64,000 nucleotides of DNA from Rhodobacteraceae bacterium Alg238-R152 (GCA_900537125.1 UNRJ01000003.1:310001-374000), one strand, 5' to 3'; shown: positions 16,189-24,317, counted from the stretch's first letter. The notes: generated by a model not told the origin, from the letters alone. A program made the numbers and translations.

Positions 16189-18547
16189 CAATCTGTCTCC
16201 AAAAGTCGGGGTTCTGGCGGTAATCCGCGCCAACCAGCGCTTCGCCTTTTTCCATGCCGCCAAGGATCGTGAGGTAAGCCCCAAGGGAGCTGAGATCGGC
16301 GTCAATCACCACCGAGCCCTGATCATCACGCACCAGCGCCAGACGGGAGTTGCTGCCTGTTCCGAGCAAAATGCTCAGCTCTTTGTCAGTGAGGCCCAGC
16401 ATGGTGTAATCGCTGGCCGAGGCGCGGATGTTGGGAAGCAAAAGCTGTGTCGGCACGGCCTCGACAATCGTCTTGCCGGTGCGGGTTTTCTCAAGTTGGC
16501 TTGCGTATTGGGTCATCATCACGACGACGGCATTCTGTTTCCGCGCCGTGACCAGCCAGTTGCTGAGCCGGTCCGCGAAATATGGGTTATCCAGCGCCTT
16601 CCAGGCCTCATCGATGATGATCAGCGTTGGCTTGCGATCCTCGATCACGCGCTCCACCCGCCGAAACAGGTAGGACAGGACCGCCATGCGTTCCTTTTCG
16701 CTTTCGCTGTCGAGAATGCCGGTCAGGTCGAAACCGACCACATCACCATCGAGCGAGAAGGTATCCTCAGAGCTTTGCCCGAAAATCCAACCGTAGCGGC
16801 CATCAGCGGTCCATTCCTGGATCCGCTCGAACAGATCCCCTTCATCTGCCCCTGCCACAAAGAGGGTGGCCAAATCCTGCCAGTTGCGCAGGTCGGCATC
16901 GCTCGCCCCGGCATTCTGGCGCACCACTTCTTGGATGCGGTTAATCTGAACAGGGCTCAGGGGCTTGTCAGCGCGATGCAAAAGCGTAGCCAGCCAATCG
17001 GACAGCCAGGCTTGGCCGCGCGCGTCGATTTCAGCGCGGAGTGGGTTCAGGCCTGTCGCTTCACCCGCCTTGATAGCGCTGTAGCGCCCGCCATTGGCCC
17101 GCACCGCCATTTCCATGCCCGCGCGATAGTCGAAGACAAAGACGCGCGCTTCGCAGCGGCGGGCTTGGGTCATGAGGAATGCCGACAGCACTGACTTGCC
17201 CGAGCCAGGGCGGCCGAGGATCAAGGTGTGTCCACCGGTCGGCTCTTTGTCCGGCTGACCCGTCTCATGGTAGTTGAACAGAAAGCCCGAGCGTTCAGGC
17301 GTCGGAAAAAGGGTGATCGGCTTGCCCCAAGGCACTTTGTGTCCGGGTTTGCCCAATTGACCGCGATGTAGCGCCGCGAGATCGGCAAAGTTCGTATTCG
17401 TGATGGCGGCCTTACGGCTACGCATCTGTCCGTTGCCCGGATGCTGAGCGAAGTAATGGGTCCGAGCCGCAAAGCTCTCATTCACCAGATTGACGCCTTC
17501 ACTGGCAGCGATGTTGCGTACCTCGGCGGCGATTGCTTCCAGCTTTTCCTCGGTTTCGGCAAAGACCGTGACTGTCATGTGATGATCGCCAAAGCTGAGC
17601 CGCTTGGATTCCAAATCGTCCAGCGCGTCGACCAGTTCTTCAGCGAGAGAAATCGCGCCATCATCACTGGCCTTCATCAGACGCTGTTGGCGCTTGATCC
17701 GGCTGGCCATGATGTTGCTGTTGATCGGCGTGAAGGAATGCGTGACGACCATGTCGACCGGCAGGTTTAGCTCATCGAACATGGTACAGCTGGTTTTGGC
17801 CGGGTAGGTCTTGATCGCAAAGCTCGTACCAAACCGCTTGCCAGCCGTTCCATCGTCGAGCGCAAAGCCTCGCCCCTGAAACGTGACGCGGGTGTTGGCC
17901 ACATCCTCGGCAATGACGCCAAATCGCGATTTTGCGAAGAGCGGTCGCTCTTGGCCGATATTGAGCGCCCCAAGGAAACCCAGCAATTCGCCGCTTTCAG
18001 CGCCTAGCAGACGCGGGTTCATCTCTGCAAAGGACGAGAGCAGAAACCCGACGACCTCCTCGAGCTTGCGCAGCTGCTTGGCAGTCTGGTCTTTCAGCTG
18101 TGCGATTGAGTCTGAGCGCTTCAGGCGCAGCCGTGCGCCGAGGGGGGGACGTTTCTGCACAGTGAGTGTCAGGGTCTTGTCCCGCAGGCCCGCCTGCGCC
18201 ATGGCTGCTTGCCAACGGGCGTCCAACGCTTGCGCAAACCCTTCGTCGGGCACCGGTGGCAAAGCGGTCTCGATCGCTTTGGAGACCTTGTGGACGTAGA
18301 AACTATACTCCGGCCCGATCTGCGCGATGATCGCCGCAAAGAACGCGCGGACCTTCTCCAGATGCGCGTCATCGCTTGTCATGCTGTTGACGCCATCAAG
18401 GCGAATGCACTGGAACAGTGCATTGCCGCGCGTGCGGATCGTCACTTCGTTCACGAGGCTGACATAGGGCAGCATGCTGGCCATCGGGCGCTCTTTGCGC
18501 GCACAGTCCGGCAGCATGGCAAGATCATCCGAAGGGTCATGGAGCAT
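16181..18547 (-). CDS. virB4: VirB4 T4SS ATPase
   Basis: Large ATPase of the T4SS, needed for pilus assembly and DNA transfer. The 788-residue protein carries the CagE/TrbE/VirB N-terminal domain and a C-terminal P-loop ATPase: Walker A GRPGSGKS near residue 444 and Walker B IIIDEAWKALD near 641, followed by the TQYASQLEKT segment typical of VirB4. It overlaps the virB3 stop by 11 nt. Confidence 0.96.
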   Translation of the reverse strand: MLHDPSDDLAMLPDCARKERPMASMLPYVSLVNEVTIRTRGNALFQCIRLDGVNSMTSDDAHLEKVRAFFAAIIAQIGPEYSFYVHKVSKAIETALPPVPDEGFAQALDARWQAAMAQAGLRDKTLTLTVQKRPPLGARLRLKRSDSIAQLKDQTAKQLRKLEEVVGFLLSSFAEMNPRLLGAESGELLGFLGALNIGQERPLFAKSRFGVIAEDVANTRVTFQGRGFALDDGTAGKRFGTSFAIKTYPAKTSCTMFDELNLPVDMVVTHSFTPINSNIMASRIKRQQRLMKASDDGAISLAEELVDALDDLESKRLSFGDHHMTVTVFAETEEKLEAIAAEVRNIAASEGVNLVNESFAARTHYFAQHPGNGQMRSRKAAITNTNFADLAALHRGQLGKPGHKVPWGKPITLFPTPERSGFLFNYHETGQPDKEPTGGHTLILGRPGSGKSVLSAFLMTQARRCEARVFVFDYRAGMEMAVRANGGRYSAIKAGEATGLNPLRAEIDARGQAWLSDWLATLLHRADKPLSPVQINRIQEVVRQNAGASDADLRNWQDLATLFVAGADEGDLFERIQEWTADGRYGWIFGQSSEDTFSLDGDVVGFDLTGILDSESEKERMAVLSYLFRRVERVIEDRKPTLIIIDEAWKALDNPYFADRLSNWLVTARKQNAVVVMMTQYASQLEKTRTGKTIVEAVPTQLLLPNIRASASDYTMLGLTDKELSILLGTGSNSRLALVRDDQGSVVIDADLSSLGAYLTILGGMEKGEALVGADYRQNPDFWRQIDA

Positions 18548-18815
18548 AGCTGTCCCCCGAATGATTCTTGCGGTTCGGCGTAGGGGGCGTTTCCTGCAGC
18601 GCGGTGACCATCACCTCAAGAAAGGCCGGGTCCCAGTCTGCCGCTTTCCACAGCGCGGGATAGGCCAGAGCGGCGATGATGATCACCGGCCAGCTCTGAA
18701 CCCACAGAAACAGCAACACAAACCCGAAGAGCCAGACCATCGCATACATGATCGGCAGCCCAATGAGCTTTGGTGGCCGGATCAGGCCCAGGAAAAGACG
18801 GGTTTGCGTTGCCAT
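18537..18815 (-). CDS. virB3: VirB3 T4SS membrane protein
   Basis: A 92-residue inner-membrane protein that works with VirB4. It has the LIRPPKLIGLP start followed by two hydrophobic helices (about 20-55), as in VirB3/TrbD. It lies 7 nt after virB2 and overlaps virB4. The short Pro/Asn-rich tail is not conserved in the family. Confidence 0.92.
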   Translation of the reverse strand: MATQTRLFLGLIRPPKLIGLPIMYAMVWLFGFVLLFLWVQSWPVIIIAALAYPALWKAADWDPAFLEVMVTALQETPPTPNRKNHSGDSYAP

Positions 18816-18822
18816 GTCGGAT

Positions 18823-19113
18823 TTACGCGCCCCAGATGGCGGTCACGATGGTCGGCGCAGCCGCGATGCCCGCGATTGCGACCAGCACCCAAAGGGCTTG
18901 GCGGAAGTCCAAAATCCCGAAGAGCCAGGACAGAAACACACCGATCAAAGCCAAGGTGCCAATCACGATGCCCAAGGGCCCGGTGATCGTGTCGACGATG
19001 CCTTGCAGAAGGTTCTGCACCGGCGAAAGGTCGATACTTTGCGCGAGCGCGGGATTGGCAATCATCAAACTGGCCAGAGCCAGTGAAAGGATAATGCGGA
19101 TTTGTGTGTGCAT
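18823..19113 (-). CDS. virB2: VirB2 major pilin
   Basis: Pilin precursor of the conjugative pilus: 96 residues, with a long signal peptide ending near LAQS (about residues 24-26), then a TrbC/VirB2 domain with two hydrophobic helices (ITGPLGIVIGTLALIGVF and ALWVLVAIAGIAAAPTIV). The start at 19113 shares a base with the stop of the upstream transglycosylase gene. Confidence 0.93.
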   Translation of the reverse strand: MHTQIRIILSLALASLMIANPALAQSIDLSPVQNLLQGIVDTITGPLGIVIGTLALIGVFLSWLFGILDFRQALWVLVAIAGIAAAPTIVTAIWGA

Positions 19114-19856
19114 CAGGAGGCTCCAGTAAGTCGATCACGCACGGCCATGACGCGGCGCACGTGATTTTGGGTTTCTCGGTAGGGAGGGATGCCGCCATAG
19201 CGCGCGACCGCGTCAGGCCCCGCGTTGTAGGCGGCAAGCGCGAGTTCGGGCGTGCCGAATTGTGCAAGCATCATCAGAAGGTAACGGGCGGAGCCATCCA
19301 GATTGGCCTGCCAGTCATGCGGATCCACACCAAGCTGCGCGGCCGTAGCTGGCATCAGCTGTCCGAGGCCGATAGCACCTGCGGAGCTGCGCGCATTTGG
19401 GCGATAGGCGCTTTCAATCTCAATATTGGCTTGGAAGAGCACCTGCCACTCCGTCACGGACAGGCCAGCGCGGCGTAGTGCGGGGTGTCCGCCATAGCGA
19501 TGCGCGGTGCTTTCAAGGGCTGTGAGGATCTCGGGGCGGGGAACCGCGCGGGTGGGTGCAGGAGGCGGATCTTCAGGCTGAGGCGCTGCGAACACGATCA
19601 GCTCTGGTGGGTTTGCTCTAATCCCGTCGACGTAGCTCTGCGCGAAACCTGATTGCGGTGCTTTGGTCTCGAGCTGGCCATCGGCCCGCATGGAAAGCAC
19701 GAAGCCTTCAGAATGGGCGGGTGCTGCAAGGAATGCCGCAAGGACAGCAAGTGGCTTAGCCCGCGTCGTCCAAATTGTGAGAAGCGATCTTGCCTTCGAG
19801 CATCGGGATCGAGACGACCGAAACTCCAAGTCCTGCAAGGAAGCTGGATAAGCCAT
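19113..19856 (-). CDS. virB1: VirB1-type lytic transglycosylase
   Basis: Periplasmic muramidase that opens peptidoglycan for T4SS assembly. The catalytic region has [12 protein letters not shown] with the catalytic Glu, then [13 protein letters not shown] and [18 protein letters not shown] hydrophobic [15 protein letters not shown] stretch precedes the mature part, so the true N-terminus is probably close to it. The start is uncertain: the ATG at 19856 and TTG codons at 19838 and 19829 all lie inside the upstream gene and none has a good ribosome site. First structural gene of the virB operon. Confidence 0.85.
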   Translation of the reverse strand: MAYPASLQDLEFRSSRSRCSKARSLLTIWTTRAKPLAVLAAFLAAPAHSEGFVLSMRADGQLETKAPQSGFAQSYVDGIRANPPELIVFAAPQPEDPPPAPTRAVPRPEILTALESTAHRYGGHPALRRAGLSVTEWQVLFQANIEIESAYRPNARSSAGAIGLGQLMPATAAQLGVDPHDWQANLDGSARYLLMMLAQFGTPELALAAYNAGPDAVARYGGIPPYRETQNHVRRVMAVRDRLTGAS

Positions 19857-20109
19857 TGATAGTCTTGAATTCTCGGGCGGCCATATTGTTGCGCGCGGTA
19901 ACGAGCAGGCGACGCGTCTCACCATCTGGCGAGACGCAATGCACGGTCCAAATTCCGGACCACTGAGCACCTGTACGTTTGGGCGTAACCCGACACACAA
20001 CATCCGCCGAATGACCCTCGGCAAGCAGCGTGCGCAGCCCGTCTTCACTGACAACATTGGGGGCATCTTGCATCAAATTCATAGGATCGAGCCTTGTAGA
20101 ATTCTGCAT
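19756..20109 (-). CDS. Conserved hypothetical protein heading the virB operon
   Basis: A 117-residue soluble protein that I recall only as a conserved hypothetical upstream of virB operons in roseobacter plasmids and elements. It shows a compact alpha/beta pattern ([20 protein letters not shown], then RRLLVTARN) without known motif or signal peptide. The first ATG at 20109 is used; internal ATGs at 20082 and 20073 are possible. Its 3' end overlaps the virB1 reading frame by up to about 100 nt. It could regulate the operon, but nothing in it is a recognisable DNA-binding motif. Confidence 0.7.
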   Translation of the reverse strand: MQNSTRLDPMNLMQDAPNVVSEDGLRTLLAEGHSADVVCRVTPKRTGAQWSGIWTVHCVSPDGETRRLLVTARNNMAAREFKTINGLSSFLAGLGVSVVSIPMLEGKIASHNLDDAG

Positions 20110-20245
20110 TGGCCCGGCAGTCCCTCATGGACTACCGAACCGATACAATATTATAATAATGCAATCAATAGGTGCGTTTTGAGTTATTACACCTTTCATG
20201 CGTTGAAACGAATTTACTGCAACGGAGTGGCTGAGCCAAGATAAT

Positions 20246-20533
20246 ATGGCGCTTTTGAAACAAACATGGGCGATTATGATCGTTCTGAGCTGGAGTTCTG
20301 CGGCGATCGCGGGCAGTTGTCTGCCGCCTGCTCCGCCCTGGATGCCGACCAATGCCGATGACGTATGGGCCTATGCGGAACTGTTGAGGCGTGATGCGGA
20401 GACGTATTTTACCGAAGTTGAGCGGTACTTCCGTTGCCAGGACCTGGAGCGTCGTGAGATCTTCGAGCAAGCGCGCGTCGCCAGCGAAGACTACGCGCGC
20501 GTTTTGGAGCTTCTGGACGACGTGAGGAAATGA
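20246..20533 (+). CDS. Small secreted protein divergent from virB
   Basis: A 95-residue protein with a signal peptide (MALLKQTWAIMIVLSWSSAAIAG) and a mature helical part rich in acidic and aromatic residues, with two Cys (GSCLPP and YFRCQD) that may form a disulfide. It is transcribed away from the virB operon, with an AT-rich 135-bp shared gap (20110-20245) that should hold both promoters. A periplasmic role, possibly linked to conjugation, is inferred from place only. Confidence 0.65.
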   Translation: MALLKQTWAIMIVLSWSSAAIAGSCLPPAPPWMPTNADDVWAYAELLRRDAETYFTEVERYFRCQDLERREIFEQARVASEDYARVLELLDDVRK

Positions 20534-20643
20534 CACCTGTCCTCACGTAGAGAAAGATGCCTTTCAACAAAGCGGCGGCGAAGGTCGCCAACGCGCTGAC
20601 GAAGTGAAATTGCGCTGCGACTGAACCAACGTCGACTTTCCAA

Positions 20644-21033
20644 CTAGCGGGCTTTTAAAGCATCCAACATCGGACAGTCGCTTTGTCCCTTTGCGCAGTT
20701 CGCGACCAGCTCGACCAGAGCCTTCTCAAGTTTCCGAAGCTCCGCCAGTTTCGCCTGAACGTCCGAGAGATGCTTGCTTCCAAGTCGCTCGACCGTCTCA
20801 CATGCATCGGACGGTGCATCGGCGAGATTGCGAAGCGCAACTGCGTCTTGGATGGAGAACCCAAGATCACGGCATCGTTTGATGAAGCGAAGCTCCGAAA
20901 TCTCAGTGTCCGAATAAGCTCGTCGCCCAGAAGCAGTGCGGACTGCCTTTGATATTATCCCCTCACGCTCATAGTAGCGGATCGTCTCTATTGAAACGCC
21001 ACTAAGGCGGGATGCCTCACCAATCGCAATCAT
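20644..21033 (-). CDS. merR: MerR family mercury-type regulator
   Basis: A 129-residue MerR-family metal regulator. The N-terminal HTH begins IGEASRLSGVSIETIRYYEREGII. A dimerisation helix follows, and the C-terminus has DACETV plus NCAKGQSDCP. The three Cys fit Hg(II) or a related thiophilic metal; the last pair is spaced by six residues, shorter than in the Tn501 regulator, so ligand identity is likely but not proven. It is divergent from merT, and a MerR-type operator lies between them. Confidence 0.85.
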   Translation of the reverse strand: MIAIGEASRLSGVSIETIRYYEREGIISKAVRTASGRRAYSDTEISELRFIKRCRDLGFSIQDAVALRNLADAPSDACETVERLGSKHLSDVQAKLAELRKLEKALVELVANCAKGQSDCPMLDALKAR

Positions 21034-21048
21034 GTGATCGAACTCCGC

Positions 21049-21079
21049 TTGCTTCTGTAGTAACTACAGGATGCATAAG
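21049..21079 (+). promoter_or_regulatory. MerR-type promoter/operator for merT-merF
   Basis: A perfect dyad CTGTAGT-A-ACTACAG (21055-21069) lies between a -35-like TTGCTT (21049-21054) and a -10-like CATAAG (21074-21079), with a 19-bp spacer. The over-long spacer with a centred dyad is the hallmark of promoters that MerR proteins activate by DNA untwisting. Confidence 0.8.
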
Positions 21080-21086
21080 ATCAGCC

Positions 21087-21470
21087 ATGATGTCGAATAC
21101 TGAAACTCTTCAAGATGAAACCAATGGGCCAAACCGACTGCTGATCGGCGGCGCTGGTCTGTTGGCTTTGCTAAGCGCATCCTGCTGCGTATTGCCGATT
21201 GGCCTTTCAATCATAGGGCTGGGTGGCACGTGGCTGGTTTTGCTTGGGCCATTTGTCGAGTATCGCACCGAGATATTGGTTGTCGTGGGACTTGTACTTG
21301 CTTGGGGATGGTTCCGCCTTTGGCGGCGTTGGGCATGCGCAAAACGCAGGCGCTCAACTGTCGTTATGCTTGGCTTCACGACGCTGGCTTTCGCTCTCGC
21401 TGCCAGTTCACCTCTCTGGGAAGAAGACGCGGCGAGGACGATGTTTGCCTTGTTTAGGCAGTATCGATGA
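21087..21470 (+). CDS. merT: MerT-like mercuric ion transporter
   Basis: Inner-membrane Hg(II) importer of mercury-resistance operons. The 127-residue protein has three hydrophobic segments; the first contains the vicinal pair SASCCVLPI that binds Hg(II), and CAKRRR lies between helices two and three. It is read from the MerR-type promoter. No merP or merA follows, so imported Hg(II) would not be reduced by genes in this window. The ATG at 21090 is an alternative start. Confidence 0.85.
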   Translation: MMSNTETLQDETNGPNRLLIGGAGLLALLSASCCVLPIGLSIIGLGGTWLVLLGPFVEYRTEILVVVGLVLAWGWFRLWRRWACAKRRRSTVVMLGFTTLAFALAASSPLWEEDAARTMFALFRQYR

Positions 21471-21676
21471 GGGGCTGGTTGCTTCCACTGAGCCTGGGCG
21501 GTTCGGGATTGGCCGCGGTCTGCTGCCTGACGCCTTTTCTACCATGGCTGTTTTCGCTTCTTGGGATCAGCGGAGCACTCGGTTACGTCTATAGAGACGA
21601 CGTGCTGCTGCCAATCCTTGCTGGATTTCTACTACTTACAGGATACGCGCTATGGCGACGCAAACGAGCGAAGTGA
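21467..21676 (+). CDS. merF: MerF-like mercury transport protein
   Basis: A 69-residue membrane protein with two hydrophobic helices. AAVCCLTPFLPWL holds the vicinal Cys pair, and YVYRDDVLLPIL and LLTGYALWRRKR match the MerF pattern. It overlaps the merT end by 4 nt and the next gene by 25 nt, so the three are translated from one transcript. Confidence 0.85.
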   Translation: MRGWLLPLSLGGSGLAAVCCLTPFLPWLFSLLGISGALGYVYRDDVLLPILAGFLLLTGYALWRRKRAK

Positions 21677-21876
21677 ACTTTCATTCTACGATTACCTGCC
21701 CCGAATGCGGACACGCTACCGAAGAGACGATGCCGACGGATGCATGTCAGTGGTTCTATGAATGTAAGTCCTGCCACACTGTTCTAAAACCGCTCGAAGG
21801 GGACTGCTGCGTGTACTGCTCCTACGGCACGGTCAAATGTCCTCCAATCCAAGAGGGAGGCTCGTGCTGCGGGTGA
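21652..21876 (+). CDS. GDCCVxC-domain small protein
   Basis: A 74-residue Cys-rich protein (nine Cys). It contains CPECGH, CKSC and the signature GDCCVYCSYGTVKCPPIQ, found in small proteins of mercury and other metal-resistance operons; in some relatives one Cys is selenocysteine. Here all are Cys codons. It probably binds thiophilic metal in the cytoplasm. The start lies within merF, out of frame. Confidence 0.85.
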   Translation: MATQTSEVNFHSTITCPECGHATEETMPTDACQWFYECKSCHTVLKPLEGDCCVYCSYGTVKCPPIQEGGSCCG

Positions 21877-22293
21877 TCAGTGCTCGTTTTCGCAATGCTC
21901 ATGGTCAGCAAGTGAAGCCAGAACGTAGCAGTCCTCGGACACACCATGTCCGTCGCATCCCTTGGCCATGCGAACCAACTCCCTTTCGAGCGCCTTCAGC
22001 TTTTTGACCTTCGCGCGAACATCCGCGAGTTGTGCCACCGCAATTTTCGTAGCGGCTTGGCATGACCGATCCGGGTGTTCCTGTAACTCGATCAGGGACA
22101 AGATTGCCTCAATCGAAAAGCCCAGATCGCGTGCATGGCGGATGAAACTGAGCCGTTCCAATCCCGCTTTGTCATAGCGTCTTTGGTTGCCGCTTGTGCG
22201 CTCGGCCTCCACCAACAGGCCCATCTCCTCATAGTAGCGGATGGTTGGAACCTTGACCTTGGTGCGTCTTGAAAGCTCGCCGATAGAAAACAT
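21877..22293 (-). CDS. MerR family heavy-metal regulator (Cd/Pb/Zn type)
   Basis: A 138-residue MerR protein starting MFSIGELSRRTKVKVPTIRYYEE. The C-terminal metal site has RSCQAA, then GCDGHGVSEDC and an HEHCENEH tail, which resembles CadR/PbrR/ZntR-type sensors of divalent soft metals. The ATG at 22293 is preferred over an upstream start because the longer form would run through the divergent operator. It controls the transglutaminase-efflux operon on the other strand by all appearances. Confidence 0.88.
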   Translation of the reverse strand: MFSIGELSRRTKVKVPTIRYYEEMGLLVEAERTSGNQRRYDKAGLERLSFIRHARDLGFSIEAILSLIELQEHPDRSCQAATKIAVAQLADVRAKVKKLKALERELVRMAKGCDGHGVSEDCYVLASLADHEHCENEH

Positions 22294-22304
22294 GAAGAAA
22301 CCTC

Positions 22305-22335
22305 TTGAACCTCTAGTCACTAGAGATTGTAAATA
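22305..22335 (+). promoter_or_regulatory. MerR-type promoter/operator for the transglutaminase operon
   Basis: TTGAAC (22305-22310) and TAAATA (22330-22335) are separated by 19 bp. The spacer begins with a perfect dyad CTCTAGT-C-ACTAGAG (22311-22325). This is the same design as the mer promoter 1.25 kb upstream, with a different dyad sequence, consistent with two MerR proteins of separate specificity. Confidence 0.85.
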
Positions 22336-22363
22336 GGGTGGGACACAGACTCAAGAGGCTACG

Positions 22364-23134
22364 ATGACCGATCAATTCCTGTCCCCAACATCCCTCCTGG
22401 ATTTCGAGGCTGGCCCTATTCAGCGCCTTGTTGCTGATCGTGGCTGGATGAACCTTTCAAACGCCGACCGTATCGGTGCCGCCTATGACTTTGTCCGCAA
22501 CGAAATCCTGTTCGGTTACAACTCCGATGATGCGCTGCCGGCGTCCAGGGTGCTGTCCGATGGCTATGGGCAGTGCAACACGAAGGGCACCTTGCTGATG
22601 GCGCTTCTGCGCGCCCTTGGAATGCCGTGCCGCTTTCATGGCTTTACCATCGACAAGCGGTTACAGCGCGGGGTCGTGCCAGAGCTGGTTTATCCGCTTG
22701 CGCCTGCCAACATCATCCATTCATGGGTCGAAATCTATCACGGCGGGGCGTGGCTGAACTTGGAGGGTTTCATCCTGGATGCACCCGTCCTGGCGGCCCT
22801 GCAAAATACCTTTCCAGAGCGTAAATCGCTCTGCGCCTATGGTGCGGGCACGGATTGCCTTCAGAACCCAAACGTCGAATGGCGCGGGGTCAGCACCTAC
22901 ATACAAAAGACCGGAATCAATCACGACTTCGGCACCTTCGATGACCCCGATGCCTTTTATGCAACCCACCGTCAGCTGACCGGCGTGAAGGGGCTTCTCT
23001 ATCGTGTCATCATTCGCCATTGGATGAACCACCGCGTCAGGAGGATGCGCAAAGGCCACGTGCCGGATATTCCCGGCGGCGAAGCAGCCCTTGTTCCAGA
23101 TCAATCAATCCCTGAAACGCAGGAGGCAACCTAA
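22364..23134 (+). CDS. Transglutaminase-like Cys-protease-fold protein
   Basis: A 256-residue cytoplasmic protein with a transglutaminase core. The catalytic Cys is in GYGQCNTKG (about residue 72), the His in IIHSWVEIYH (about 125), and an Asp probably in the following LEGFILD. Relatives act as peptidases, amidases or cross-linkers; the substrate here is unknown. It is the first gene behind a MerR-type promoter and is directly followed by a cation-efflux gene, so expression should respond to metal. The link between this fold and metal efflux is unusual. Confidence 0.8.
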   Translation: MTDQFLSPTSLLDFEAGPIQRLVADRGWMNLSNADRIGAAYDFVRNEILFGYNSDDALPASRVLSDGYGQCNTKGTLLMALLRALGMPCRFHGFTIDKRLQRGVVPELVYPLAPANIIHSWVEIYHGGAWLNLEGFILDAPVLAALQNTFPERKSLCAYGAGTDCLQNPNVEWRGVSTYIQKTGINHDFGTFDDPDAFYATHRQLTGVKGLLYRVIIRHWMNHRVRRMRKGHVPDIPGGEAALVPDQSIPETQEAT

Positions 23135-23769
23135 TGCCTGGATGCTGTGGACACGATGCCAAATTCGAAGGCGTCTCGGACGACTATAAACGGCGGCTTT
23201 GGATCGTCATTGCCCTGAACGCAACGATGTTCGTGGTCGAGATGGCTGCGGGCCATCTGGCCAACTCGCAAGCCCTGCAAGCGGATGCCCTCGACTTCGC
23301 AGGCGACGCCCTGACCTACGGCATTTCGCTGGCGGTCATCGGGGCTTCAATCAGAGCGCGCACGAACGCCGCCTTGTTCAAGGGGATCAGCCTTCTGTTG
23401 ATGGGGTTGTGGGTCTTCGGCTCTACCGTCTACCGCGTCTTCTACGTTGGTGTCCCAACCGCCGAGATCATGGGTGCAGTGGGCTTTCTTGCCCTGCTCA
23501 CCAATCTGGCGAGTGTTCTCTTGCTTGTCAGATACAAAGACGGCGACGCCAACGTTCGGTCAGTTTGGCTGTGCTCGCGCAACGACGCTATTGGAAATGT
23601 CGCGGTCATGTTTGCGGCGTTAGGCGTCTGGGGCACGGCAAGTGGCTGGCCGGACTTGATCGTCGCAACCGTCATGGCGGGACTGTTTCTGTCCTCGGCC
23701 TATCAGATCGTGCGTCAGGCTCTCGCGGAGCGCCGCCAGATGATCGAGCACGGGCATGTAGAAACATGA
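23134..23769 (+). CDS. CDF-like cation efflux protein, short form
   Basis: A 211-residue membrane protein with about six hydrophobic segments, beginning MPGCCGHDAKF. It looks like the membrane domain of cation diffusion facilitators (CzcD/ZitB), with acidic residues in the second helix (DALDFAGDAL) and SRNDAIGN in the fifth. The usual HxxxD pairs are replaced by Asp/Asn-containing ones and the C-terminal cytoplasmic domain is missing. The N-terminal CCGH may bind metal. It shares a base with the preceding stop and overlaps the next gene. Confidence 0.8.
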   Translation: MPGCCGHDAKFEGVSDDYKRRLWIVIALNATMFVVEMAAGHLANSQALQADALDFAGDALTYGISLAVIGASIRARTNAALFKGISLLLMGLWVFGSTVYRVFYVGVPTAEIMGAVGFLALLTNLASVLLLVRYKDGDANVRSVWLCSRNDAIGNVAVMFAALGVWGTASGWPDLIVATVMAGLFLSSAYQIVRQALAERRQMIEHGHVET

Positions 23770-24317
23770 TGCAGACAGCTATCATCTATCTCGGCTTCGG
23801 GGTTGCAGCAGCGACGCTCACAGCAATCCTATGGTCGATTGTTTTTCCCAAGCGCCGCATATGGCCGCCGAAACAGTATACCGCCCTTACGCCAGTGTTC
23901 GTCTGGGTGCCGACTTTCACGCTGTTCGGCATCCTCATTGTCTTGGGGATACTGGGCTGGGGCAACGTCGCCATTCCGAGTTGGCTGCGCTTCGGGGTCG
24001 GACTTCCACTAATAGTGATCGGCAATATCATTGTTTGGCTGGAGGTCTCACACTTCGGAGTGCCCCAGACGGGTGGTGCCAAGGGCACGCTGCGCACCGA
24101 AGGCATGTATCGGTATTCTCGAAATCCGCAATATGTGGCCGATATTGCTATCGTCGGCGGGTGGATGATCTTGTCAGCTGCGCCCTGGGTGTTCGCGGTT
24201 GGCGCTCCGGTAATTGCGATATTGGTGGTCACCCCATTTGCTGAAGAGCGTTGGCTAAAGGATCAGTACGGCACTGCGTTTGAGGATTATGCTAAACGGG
24301 TCAGACGGTTTTTCTGA
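23766..24317 (+). CDS. Isoprenylcysteine/phospholipid methyltransferase-family membrane protein
   Basis: A 183-residue polytopic membrane protein. The C-terminal part has the ICMT/PEMT-type signature: GMYRYSRNPQYVAD, then FAEERWLKDQYGTAFEDYAKRVRRF. These SAM-dependent enzymes methylate lipids or small molecules; some relatives sit in metal-resistance operons. The start at 23766 overlaps the efflux gene by 4 nt, which makes it the third gene of the MerR-controlled operon. The true substrate is unknown. Confidence 0.8.
   Translation: MMQTAIIYLGFGVAAATLTAILWSIVFPKRRIWPPKQYTALTPVFVWVPTFTLFGILIVLGILGWGNVAIPSWLRFGVGLPLIVIGNIIVWLEVSHFGVPQTGGAKGTLRTEGMYRYSRNPQYVADIAIVGGWMILSAAPWVFAVGAPVIAILVVTPFAEERWLKDQYGTAFEDYAKRVRRFF

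Noticed and set aside
15704-17194. 496-codon plus-strand open frame
   Set aside because: It runs antisense across the transglycosylase chimera, the lipoprotein and virB4; no domain and no ribosome site.
23199-23765. N-terminal extension of the membrane methyltransferase frame
   Set aside because: It lies inside the efflux gene in another frame and is Arg/Gly-rich; the ATG at 23766 overlaps the efflux stop and yields a normal membrane protein.
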